In this document: positions 1 to 9,830 of the stretch, one piece after another
Position numbering within the stretch: position 1 is the first letter of the stretch
Layout: each line of letters begins with the position of its first letter
Translations under genes and position numbers: made by a program
DNA from: Kingdonia uniflora
Taxonomy: Eukaryota; Streptophyta; Magnoliopsida; Ranunculales; Circaeasteraceae
DNA: 64,000 nucleotides
Reading direction: 5' to 3'
Assembly (NCBI GenBank): GCA_014058105.1
Contig: JACGCM010002112.1
Location: 620,001 to 684,000 of the forward strand
The notes under the pieces: model-generated
What the model was told of the DNA's origin: nothing
Seen by the model: only the letters and a program-made list of their open reading frames with translations
The model's database searches: none

Positions 1-2098
1 CATAATCACTTTTGGGGAGAAGCTATTCATACCTCGTGTCACATTATCAACAGAGTGTATCAGCGTCCTCTTACACTTAACACGCCGTATGAACTCTGGT
101 TTGGAAAAAAACCGAACGTGAAATACTTTCGTGTGCTTGAAAGTAAGTGTTATGTCACTTGTGATCGGGAGAACATTGGAAAATTTGATGCCTGAAGCGA
201 TGAAGGTATTTTACTAGAATATGCCACAAATAGTAGGGATTATCGTGTTTACAACTTGAAAACCAAAATGGTCATGGAGTCGATTAATGTGGTAGTTGAC
301 GACTCGACAGTTCTTGGACAAACGGATGATGAAGATAGCAATGTTCAAGAAGATTCTCAGCCAACCTCATCTATTGTGACACAAGATGTTCAAGAAGAAC
401 CTCACTCTGAAGCTCCTACAACATCTTCTGGGGAAATTCTAGCACCAAATGCTCTTGTCCGTACTAATCCTTCTCGGAATTGTGGTACTCCTAGATACCT
501 TGATGATTATGAATGTCCTACACTTCATGAGTCAACTAGGTGTGTAGGGTATCATTGTTCTACGTTATATGAGATAGTGGAGAGTGTGTGTTATGTGTCC
601 ATCACGGAATATACCAATGTGAAAGATGCCTTATCTGATGAATATTGGATTAACGCCATGCAAGATGAGCTCAATGAATTCAAGCGACAAGATGTGTGGG
701 ACTTAGTATCACGACCGACAAATACTAATATTATTGGCACTAAGTGGATTTACAAGAACAAGTTTGATGAGAACGGTGATGTTGTCCGAAACAAAGCAAG
801 GTTGGTAGCTCAGGGATACAATCAAATAAAAGGGGTGGATGTAGAAGAAACTTTTGCTCCCACAGCTTGACTTGAATCTATTCGAATGTTGTTGGCTTTT
901 GCTTGTCACAAAAAATTTAAGCTTTATCAGATAGATGTGAAAAGTGTGTTCTTGAATGGGCTACTTGAAGAAGAAGTATATGTAGCTCAACCAAAGGGGT
1001 TTAAAGATTCTCATCACCCGGAGCATGTTTACCGTTTAAAGAAAGTACTTTATGGCCTATAAAACAAGCTCCTCGAGCATAGTATGATAGACTTTCAAAT
1101 TTTCTACTTGGAAAGAGTTTATTCGAGGGGGAGTTGATAAGACATTATTTATTCACCGGGAAGGAGATAATATTCTTATTGCTCAGGTTTATGTGGATGA
1201 TATTGTTTTTAGATCTATGTCGGACTCTCGTGTGAAAGCATTCGGCGAGTTAATGGGAAGAGAGTTCGAGATGAGCATGGTTGGAGAATTGACCTACTTC
1301 TTAGGTCTTCAAATCAAGCAACGGGAGGATGGCATATTTGTTTCTCAATCTAAATATGCTAAGGATATTGTCAAAAAGTTTGGTCTTGATTCCTCAAAAC
1401 ATTCCCGGACACCAATGAGCACTACCACAAAATTGAGTAAGGACTCTACAGGTACTGATGTGGATCAAAAGATATATCGGAGCATGATAGGAAGCTTGTT
1501 GTATCTTACAGCTAGTCGTCCAGACATTATGTTCAGTGTTTTCATATGTGCACGTTATCAGGCACGTCCTAAGGAGTCCCACTTATATGTTTTTAAACGG
1601 ATTATTTGATATGTGTCAGGGACTTGTGAGTTTGGATTGTGGTATACTCGAGACACTACATCTGAAATTATTGGATACTCAGATGTTGATTGGGCCAGAA
1701 ATTCTGATGAAAGGAAGAGTACTTCTGGAAGATGTTACTACATTGGGAACAATCTCGTTACATGACAAAGTAAGAAATAGAATTACATTTCACAGTCTAT
1801 TGCAGAGGCAGAGTATATTGCTACGGGAAGTTGTAGTACTCAACTAGTCTGGATGAAGCAAATGTTACATGAGTACGGGCTGAATCAGGGAGTAATGTCA
1901 CTTTATTGTGATAATACAAGTGTAATCAACATTTCCAAGAATCTTGAACAACATTCGCGGACCAAGCACATTGATATCCGATTTCACTTCATTTGAGACC
2001 TTGTTGAGTGAAAGATTGTCATTGTAGAGTATGTTTGTACGGAGAACCAACTTGTTGATCTCTTCACCAAACCTTTGGATGTTATTAGGTTTGAAAAT
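1..2098 (+). pseudogene. copia pol remnant: integrase C-terminus, RT, RNase H
   Basis: The degenerate polyprotein reads in order. Integrase end: 1-290 (WGEAIHTSCHIINRVYQRPL, then the PYELWFGKKPNVKYFRV block). RT: about 600-1600, with KWIYKNKFDENGDVVRNKAR, the FKLYQIDVKSVFLNG block holding the first catalytic Asp, and VYVDDIVF at about 1189-1212 with the YVDD motif intact. RNase H: about 1610-2075, with SDVDWARNSDERKSTSG and a final DLFTKPLD. At least five in-frame stops and several frameshifts interrupt it (for example at 196, 868, 1060 and 1607). It would have copied and integrated the element. It is now non-functional. Confidence 0.85.
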
Positions 2099-3417
2099 CT
2101 TCCATGTATTATTGGTGTTTGTTCTATTTCCTAAATCTCTCAGGTCTTTCTATTTGTGGTGTCGCTATCCTGTGGACATCGTCAGGATGTATTGTGTATT
2201 TTACTTTTACAGACTATCTCCCATGTTTTGCACTTAGCCTATCGTAGCTTTGCATATGCATGTATGGAAATTATTTACGTGTTTTATATTTATTTAATGC
2301 TTGAGTTACTTGGTATCACTTATTCGTCACAAGGTTCAACTGTCCCTGACTCTAGGTCTAAGTAGAAATCTTGAGGGTCAATGAAGAGACTTCGTTACCT
2401 AACATTATATGAGGATCTAACCTTTTGTTCTAGCGTTGAGTGTTATTAAATAAATTATTTCAGCAAAATCTCTCTTTGTTTCTAATCTCATTATTTTATG
2501 CATTAGTCAATTATTGGTGGTGATATCTAATTCAAGTTAAAATACTATAACATTTTCTCTACTTGATTCGAGGCGAAAGGAGATATTGTACAAGTCTTAG
2601 GACATGATTTTAGGCATTTTTATTTTGCTCCTGTTTTGACCTTTTAGCATCCCACCCACATCGTTAATTCACTTGCTACCCGTTGAGCCTAAAATAAGCC
2701 ATTTCTTTGTATTCGCCAAATTCTTATTTAAACCTTTTGTTTTGAGGACAGAAAGTGATACAATCTGAAGGGTGATGTGTGAATGAGTGTTGCTTAGGAG
2801 AATGTTTTTGTTACAACAAAGTGTAAATTCAAATAGTGCCAGAAGATGTGTTGATAACAATGGAGGTGATAACAACAAAGTTAAAAAAAAAAAAAAAAAA
2901 AAAAAGGAGGCGTGTTGATAACAACAATGGAGGTGGAAGTTATTATTGTCCTCAGAATGCCAACAAAACACCTATTTCATCACTAGCCTACCTTTGCCTT
3001 CATTACAACCTTAAAAGTCCTAGCTGATTCTAAGTCTAAAGCAATCGGGTTAGTGGAGATGATAGTTTGAAAATCTATGGTACTTAACTTGACACTACCA
3101 AAACAATTGATATTCCTTCCATGAGATCTTCAGTAAAATTGCATCGCTTTCTTGGATTATGAATTTTTAACTTCATTACTCATATTCATATTCCCTAAGA
3201 GTGATACCTAGTAAATTCTCAGTGACTTTAAGTGACCAACCATGAGAGGCCTAAGTTGAATCATATTTCTAATATAGTGCGCTTCATATGCCTACTTGTC
3301 AGGACTTTGTTTAGACTACGCATACACACACACCGAGTTCTTTTGCATTATTTAATTTATAGTTCCATAATATTCTCTATCGTGTATCCGTTGTGCTTAT
3401 AGATATGACTGCATATG
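2099..3417 (+). other. Sirevirus spacer between pol and envelope-like region
   Basis: No convincing gene. Short ORFs are present, but none resembles a known protein. The stretch contains a 22-23 base A run near 2882-2904. Position relative to pol and the envelope-like region suggests it is internal element sequence. Confidence 0.4.
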
Positions 3418-4207
3418 TTGAGGGGGAGTATGTATGTTAGTCTTGTCTTTTCTCTTGCTCTCTGTGTTTGACATGTTCTACCCAGCGCGTTTGGGTGAGT
3501 TTTTGCCTTGTTTCATCCATTTCCAAGCTGCAGTGTATTTTTTTTGGAAAAGATTTTGTTTCGTTTGAACGAGTTATAGACTCATTCGAACGAGTTTCGG
3601 GTTTGGGCGTCTGTTTAAGTTGATCAAAAACATTTTGGTTTTTTTTTTTTGTCTCTCTCTCTCTCTTTCTCAACCGCGCTCCTCAATTTGTTCTCTAAGC
3701 TTTTTTGTGGGTCTCGATTGGAAGGGGATTATTTGCTTTGGGTATCTTCTCTACTCTTTCACTTCCAATTTGCCGCTTGGGTTGCAATTTGGTAAGTTCT
3801 GTTCTAAGTGTTGATTGTGCCCTAGCTTTTTCTTTGATTATGCTTCTTTGATCTGATTGGGTTAGAACTGTATGACTTCCCTGGGTTGATTATTGCACCT
3901 TTGTGATTGTTAGAATTGTTTGAATTGGTGATTTTTTTTTGCTTGAAGTACTGATTGATTGTTTGGGTGCATTGTTGAGCATAATTGGAAAAGAATTGGG
4001 GGATTGGAGTTTGGATTGATTTCTGCAGGTTTTGGGTTGAGATTGTGCTTGCTTGGGTTCCCCTGCTTAACCGTGTTGGTTAGGTTTGGGGAGGTGGTGG
4101 TGTTGTTTCTTGTAGGTTGTGTTGTGTGGTTGGAGGTTTATTGGTTACAGTAGGTGTGCGTTTTTTTATTGTTATTGGGTTGGTTATTCACTTGTGCTTG
4201 TTGTTTG
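3418..4207 (+). promoter_or_regulatory. possible leader of the envelope-like region: purine tract, CT-rich run, possible intron
   Basis: A purine tract (TTGAGGGGGAGTA, 3418-3430) is followed by diverged GTTTGAACGAG/CATTCGAACGAG motifs (3563-3595), a long CT run (3650-3670), a GTAAGT donor at 3792 and an AACAG acceptor-like site near 4225. This resembles a promoter, pyrimidine-rich 5' leader and intron ahead of the envelope-like reading frame. That is inference from layout only. The purine tract could be an extra polypurine tract, which Sireviruses often carry in several copies. Confidence 0.3.
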
Positions 4208-5372
4208 GGTAGTTATCTGTGAACAGCCTGTCATCTTTGTTCAAATTGCACCTAAGCAACGGGTCAGAAACAAGAGGTCACGCCCCGACAATACAGGTAT
4301 TCTTGATGGCCAGAGGGTTGATGATAACCCGGTACATTGGGCTACTGAAAAAGGCTTTAAAGATCGGCCAATTGTGAAAGAATAAGTTGTCGACGTCAAA
4401 AGTGTTTCTAAAGTGAATGAAGGCTATGCACGGGTGTTTGCAAAATTTAAAGCAAGAAATTGGACCAAGATTCTTACTCCTTCTGGAAAAGTATAACCGC
4501 AGATTGTTCGATTGTTCTATGCTTCGCTGCAACTTGAGCATATCCGTAATCTGTCTAGTAGAATTTTCTCAGTCACTGGTGATGGCACCGAGTACAAAGT
4601 CACTAGGGACTGTATCTACGCTATTTTGGGTTTTTGTCCCTCTCAGCACATTGTATTTCCGAGATGTATTTGGCCAGCATCGTATTATCCCTAGCCTACT
4701 GCTACTTCTGAGGGAGAGTTTAAAGAGGATGGGGTTCCTATTCTTCCTGAGCTGCATACTATGGTTATTGACATCACGACTCAGCATAGACTGTATACTG
4801 GATCGGGTATTGTTTCCCGAAAGATGTTAGATGATAAGTCTCGCCTCATACATAACATAGCTATTACAAATATCATTCCGCGATCTCAAAAGAATGAACT
4901 CTCTGAGCGAATGAAGGTTTTTCTCTATGCCTTCAAGAATAATATTGAGATCGATTTACCTAATATCATCATTGAGGAGATGATTGATGCAAGCACCAAA
5001 ACGGTGACTAGGAGTTCATTACCGTTTGCTCGACTTGTTATGGCAATTCTTACTGATGCTGGCTACAAAGTGTTCCCTAATGAACCTGAGGATACCAAAA
5101 CTAAAAATTTGGATGCGAGTAACTGTCACAAGAGTGCATCTAATCTTCCTCCTGTGCTACCTTATGTGCCTGCTCCTCCAGGTGAGCACATAAGTTCTTC
5201 TAGCTCAGCTGCACAGCCTCAGGAGGTGTTTTCTCTTCAGAGTATTGGGAGCATGCTTCAGACGGTGACGACTAAGTTGGGTGCTATTGAGGGACGTCTA
5301 GGGACTATTGAGAGACAACTAGATACTATTAAGACAGAGGTTAGGGGTCTTCGTCCGGTCCAGAAGCCATAG
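4208..5372 (+). pseudogene. Sirevirus envelope-like / 'putative plant transposon protein' region
   Basis: Reading frames at 4227-4385, 4400-4694 and 4761-5372 together give a protein with a block like QIVRLFYASLQLEHIRNLSS and FSVTGDGTEYKVTRDCIYAI, which fits the pattern of the plant transposon-protein domain (Pfam Transposase_32 as I recall it). The 203-residue C-terminal frame (4761-5372) adds a Pro/Ser-rich stretch and a short heptad-like tail (LGTIERQLDTIKTEV). Its place between RNase H and the polypurine tract is where Sireviruses keep their envelope-like ORF. The function of that ORF is unknown. Stops at 4383, 4496 and 4695 break it. The family call is from pattern memory. Confidence 0.5.
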
Positions 5373-5963
5373 GAGTTTGAGTCTGATTCTAATTCTGGAG
5401 ATGCCTGACTGCACAGGGTGCCTTCGCTAGACTTCTGTCCTCGCATCTGTTCTTCATTTTGGTACTTTTGTCTGGTTCTTCTTTGAGATTTTTTTGTTTT
5501 GAGTGCACGTGAGATAGGAGTCTTTGTACTAACTTTATCAGTTTATCTAGTACTACCTTTTGTTATCTGTTTATCCAATGTCTCTAATTTCTTTTCTTTC
5601 AGATAGTTTATTGTAGTTGTTTGATTATTTCTTCCGTGACAAAAAGGGAGAAAAACGAGTTTACATGACTGGTTTGCAAATGCTTCTCTGGATTTATCTG
5701 TTTATATTTTGTTTGTGTGACTATATTCTAAGTTTTCTTTCCCACATGTATCATAAACGAGTTTGTTGAGTGTGCAGATATTCAGTAACACACTATCTGA
5801 TGAGAACAAGGTTATAAGAAGATATTATTCATAGAAGAGGTCCAGAGATTAAACCTGTTCAAGAAGGAGTGGTATCTTCCTAAGGTTTTACCTCCCTCTA
5901 TAGCTGGGAAGTACTACAAAGTCGTGTGTTTGTCTTAGTCTTTATTTGTCACGAAATGAACCA
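5373..5963 (+). other. non-coding stretch before the Sirevirus 3' LTR
   Basis: No ORF of note. T-rich sequence with a small inverted echo of the LTR start (GTTTGTCTTAG...TTTATTTGTCACGAAATGAACC). Nothing else seen. Confidence 0.4.
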
Positions 5964-5974
5964 AAGGGGGAGAT
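5962..5974 (+). promoter_or_regulatory. polypurine tract of the Sirevirus
   Basis: CAAAGGGGGAGAT directly precedes a TG that opens the LTR. The AAAGGGGGAGATTG form is typical of Sireviruses and primes plus-strand synthesis in an active element. Confidence 0.65.
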
Positions 5975-6106
5975 TGAAAGGTTTTATTTGTCTCATTTCG
6001 TGTTTGTGGAGTCTCGTGGTTGTCTTAGTCGAAGACACTAACAAAATAAAGATCACTGAACAGAAGGTAAGTAGAACTCACTGATAAAGGGAGGAGCTTT
6101 TATTTA

Positions 6107-6430
6107 ATTGTCGTTCGTTCGAACGAGTTTTCTTGTCGTTCGAACGAGTTGACATGTCCCCTGGAAATTTGGCCCATAAGCAATTTTCGTTCGAACGAGT
6201 TTTTTAGTCGTTCGAACGAGTTGACATGTCCCCTAGAAATTTGGCCCATAGACAATTTTGTTCGAACAAGTTTTCTTGTCGTTCGAATGAGTAGACATGT
6301 CCCCTAGAATTTGGCCGATAGACAATTGTCGTTCGAACGAGACTTCTTGTCGTTCGAACGACTGTTAACTTTCTAGGGTTTTGGACCAAATTAGACATAA
6401 GTCGTTCGAACGACATTAGGTCTCGTTCAA
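6107..6430 (+). repeat. ~71-bp tandem array built on the palindrome TCGTTCGAACGA
   Basis: Four diverging units each start with a pair of TCGTTCGAACGA palindromes (clear at 6115-6126, 6136-6147, 6187-6198, 6208-6219), followed by GACATGTCCCCTAGAAATTT and GGCCCATA. The same 12-bp palindrome recurs in the solo LTRs near 38512, 38564 and 56800. Confidence 0.85.
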
Positions 6431-6644
6431 ACGACTCTCGAGAGAAATTGGGTTACTATTTAAGCAAACTCTATTTTTTTTCTCTCTCCCACTCTTTGTT
6501 TTTGAAAAACGTTTTATTTTTTCGAAAAGCTCCAAACTCCTTTATCAGAGAGTGTGAATTCAATATCAATCAAGCATCTTCTAATCCTGAGATTGATGTT
6601 GAGTTAGTTTTACAATACTTCCTACATATTGTTGAAGAGCGATT

Positions 6645-6785
6645 ATTGGTGTGAGATCAAGTAGGGTTGTTGCGAGAACATAAAAAATTTCTTGGTGTGA
6701 GATCAAGAAGGGTTGTTGCGAGAACAGAAAAAGATCATTGGTGTGAGATCAAGAAGGGTTGTTGCGAGAACATAAGAAGATTGGG
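6645..6785 (+). repeat. three tandem ~48-bp units in the Sirevirus LTR
   Basis: The unit TTGGTGTGAGATCAAGAAGG followed by GTTGTTGCGAGAACA recurs three times with few differences. It probably arose by slippage in the transcribed part of the LTR. Confidence 0.85.
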
Positions 6786-7358
6786 TGTCAAGCTTTAGTC
6801 AGAAAAGAGAGAATCATGAGACTAGGTTATCAAGTCTGTAAGTGTAATTCAGATTAAACTCTTTTTGATTAATGGATTTTTGGTTGTCGATTTCATCGAC
6901 AATGACCTGTGGTTTTTCTCCCGTGTAAGGAGTTTCCACATGGTGAACAATTACATGTGTCTTTTAATTCATTGTTTTTACTTTTGATTGTTTCTATTTA
7001 ATCCTAGATCATTGATTAATAGGAATTGTTCTAACCTAATTTATCGAAGCACTTTAAATACGAGCACATAGAATTTCACTTGGGTTATTCGTATTTTACT
7101 GTATGCTCTGCTGGAGCTGATTTTAGGAGTTTTTAATATTTAGATTTGTTTCTAGTCGAGATACGGGGCGATATTCTAGGAAAGATATCCTAGGGTTCTA
7201 GGATATATAAGAGAGAGTGGTGTATAGTTGTTAATGAGAGATTAAAGAATAGTTAAGTTTATGTTTATTTTGAGTTTTAGAGTTTAGAGAAAACCCTAAT
7301 TTTAATTAGATTTCCGTAATCTTCAAGTTTCTGCTTCCGCAACTTGTTTTTACGTCAC

Positions 7359-8220
7359 AATATAACAGTCTAAAAAAATTAATACACCAAAACAAACCAC
7401 GACACAGTAAGATAAGCATTAAACCCGTGCTAATGAGATGATGCAAAACAAGTTGATTAGTAGGCTCACTTGGCATTAAAATTACTTCTTGGATTCTCCT
7501 GCATCAAATGTGCTTGAGCCAAAGTTGGAGACAAAATTATATTTTTTGTCCAAAGGATTATATTTTTTCGAGTTTGTAATCACTTTTAGTCCTGAGGGTT
7601 ATTTGGTTAAAATAAACACTAATCTTCACCAGGAGGAAGAGGGGATGTGCTCCCATCTAAATACTGTATGTGAATCTCTTATTCCAAAATGATGGGATTC
7701 GACACAAATAAGTGTGTTTTTTTTATTTGAGGGTAAAAGATCTTGGGATACAATTATGCAACGGAGGAATTTGATTATAGCAAATCGAACGTGACGTTCA
7801 AGTGATCGTTGTATTGTTTTTCTTTTTCCCTTCGCCATCAAGTTATAATCTTTCTGCCTCAAAAAGTTTCCTGAAACAGTTATTTTTACACTCTCCAAAA
7901 TATAAATGCTCGAGCCTTCACCTAAATTCTCACAATCAAAAAGACGGGATTGCTTACACTCATTCAAGTGATTTTCGTGAGCTCCTGTGTATAAAGAAGA
8001 AGAAATCCTGTATGCCTTCACTTAAAATCAGACAAGACAGTTGCTCCTGTTTTACTAGCTTGGCTTCGTTTCTAGTTATCAGTTCTTGTATATTTAAAAA
8101 AACATAGCAACTTGACTTTGTTCTCAATTGCATTTTTCTGCTTAAACAGAAAGTTCTACATTTGCATTTGAGATTTTTTGTAATAGTCATATACATAAAC
8201 TGCATTTCTGATGTTTGAGC
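7359..8220. other. intergenic, no gene recognised
   Basis: Several short ORFs on both strands, none with recognisable protein features. No clear repeat or element boundary was seen. Confidence 0.4.
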
Positions 8221-8795
8221 AGTGGGTGGAAGATTTTGAGGCATATAACACGGCACTAGAGTCTGACAATTCCTAGAGCTCAACCCTAGCAGGGAGCCTT
8301 GCACTTGTGCTTGACGAATTCTATAAGAACCTTCGTTCTGTCGGAGTGTGCAGTTTCTAGCACTGGTATGGATGCGTTCTTCAAAGCCATTGAAGCGAGC
8401 GCTGAAGAGTACATGAACATCTACAAGTATATATTCCTCTATTTCATAGGGTCTTCCTTTTTTTACTTTAGATGACATATAAACTGTACTTACTAACTCG
8501 AGCTATTTTATACTATTATTTTTACAGGGCTGATCTTGACAGCAGACGGGCAGAGAAGGAGCAGTTGGAGGAGGAGCGAAGACAGGAATCCATGGAAAAG
8601 CTAAGGAAGGACAAGGAGGGTTCTCATGGAGAAACAGTGATTCTAAGCACTGGTTTGAAGGACAAGGAAGGTAGTCTGGCGGCAATGATGGAGGATCTGG
8701 AAGAAGAAATAGAGGATGCAGATGAAGAAGAGTATGAAAACAAAGATGGAGATGGAGATGAAGATGAAGATGAAGATGAAGATGAAGAGAGATGA
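8221..8795 (+). pseudogene. broken fragment of an acidic-tailed protein (family not recognised)
   Basis: Two exon-like pieces are visible. The first (8221-8430) reads with a stop and a frameshift into MDAFFKAIEASAEEYMNIYK and ends at a GTATAT donor. The second follows a TTTTACAG acceptor at 8527 and reads ADLDSRRAEKEQLEEERRQE, then an acidic Glu/Asp run (DLEEEIEDADEEEYEN, then repeated Asp-Glu-Asp) that ends at 8795. The helical charged stretch and acidic tail suggest a nuclear protein C-terminus. I cannot name the family. The stop near 8276 and the frameshift near 8350 make it a pseudogene or a gene fragment. Confidence 0.5.
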
Positions 8796-8849
8796 AGAAG
8801 ACGAAGACGACTTTGGGCATGATTTAGGAAAATATTCACAGTTCAACTT

Positions 8850-9830
8850 GTAGTTTTCTGATTTCCTAGACGGCTAGACATGAACTGAAAAACTTTTAAA
8901 AAGAGATTTTAAGCAGCGAGCATGGCATTTTGCTTGTTCCTACTCACCAATACGCAATTGCAGCGAGTACAATGGAAACCAGTGGGATTTTGCAGCCACA
9001 GCTCAAGGCTGAAGAGCTGGTCTTTCTAAGTATTATGGTGATGTACCTAACTGATAAGCCAGTTGGCTAAAGAATATTGTAATCCATGTTAACTCTAATG
9101 TTACTCAAAAAATATATATATATGCACATTGTAATCAATTAAACAGCTGATTTATTACTGTGGTTGTATCTAGGACATTAGGCAGGCTGGAAAGAGCGTG
9201 ATAGAGCGAGAGTATCGCCACCAGTCCAAAGTACTACGATAAGTATGTGAAAGAGAAAAAGAAGACATCTTGAGAGAGACATTTGAGAGTGAAATATGGA
9301 GATCAAAAGAGTAGATCAAAACCACACAAGCTGAGCCAAAAATAAAGTATTTCTTTGGTCCGAATTATTTTCCCTAATATTTGTCGTCCCAAGTGTTCGA
9401 AACTCACCACCGGTGGGGTTTGAGCCTTTGAGGTTGGTACGAGCCCGTACATGCTTGTGGGTTATTGCACGAGCCCTAGGGCGCCTAATCGGGAATTTGA
9501 CGGTCTGGCCGGATACCTCGAAGAATAAAAAAATTGGGACACTTTGACAACTGTACAAAGGTGATATATCCAACGACTTCAGGAAGTCGTTCTTAGATTC
9601 TAAAACACAAATTTAAAAACAAATAAACAAAACTGCAGTTTGAGTTCAACTTTAACAGCACCAACCAAGTTATGGGGTTAAAACATAAACAAAAAAGGAA
9701 AAAGGAAAGTTTCAAACTGATACTTTATAGTTTTATCTTTCTTGAAACATGTAAAATAACACCAATAGATCACGAGATTAGAGAGCTCTAATCTCCTTTC
9801 TGTAACACCCCCAGATCCCTCTTTCCTGCT
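8850..9830. other. intergenic, with weak coding-like scraps upstream of the transporter
   Basis: Short stretches such as RQAGKSVIEREYRHQSK (9181-9232) look protein-like and may be further remnants of the gene fragment at 8221-8795, but they sit in different frames. A (TA)n run lies at 9113-9122. The last ~100 bases must hold the 5' leader of the transporter at 9831; no clear TATA box was picked. Confidence 0.35.

Larger units (their letters stand above)
1..7358 (+). mobile_element. Sirevirus (Ty1/copia, SIRE/Maximus clade), 3' half, decayed
   Basis: The order is integrase C-terminus, reverse transcriptase, RNase H, an envelope-like region, a polypurine tract and one LTR, all on the plus strand. 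This is the 3' half of a Sirevirus, the copia clade known for an extra envelope-like ORF after pol. The 5' LTR, gag and protease lie outside the window. Pol carries stops and frameshifts throughout, so the copy is dead. The clade call rests on RT residues such as ALSDEYWINAMQDELNEFK and KWIYKNKFDENG, and on the polypurine tract next to an LTR starting TG. The right boundary at about 7358 is an estimate, because the matching 5' LTR and target duplication are not visible. Confidence 0.75.
5975..7358 (+). repeat. Sirevirus 3' LTR (right edge approximate)
   Basis: It starts TGAAAGG right after the polypurine tract. It holds a tandem array of ~71 bp (6107-6430), a second array of ~48 bp (6645-6785) and a late segment ending near ...TTTTTACGTCACA. 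The end is chosen at the last CA of that segment. A 5' LTR for comparison is not in the window, so the end may be off by tens of bases. Confidence 0.55.

Noticed and set aside
6107..6430. Heat-shock elements in the TTCGAA repeats
   Set aside because: The spacing is TTC-GAA without the two-base gap required by the nTTCnnGAAn consensus.
7802..8478. ORFs of 101-172 aa on both strands upstream of the acidic fragment
   Set aside because: Low-complexity, overlapping on opposite strands, without family features.
8503..8846. Minus-strand ORFs of 67-105 aa
   Set aside because: They are mirror readings of the GAT/GAA-rich acidic tail on the plus strand.
9316..9573. tRNA-derived SINE with a B-box-like GTTCGAAACTC
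   Set aside because: No matching A box at the right distance and no A-rich or T-rich tail or duplication was seen.
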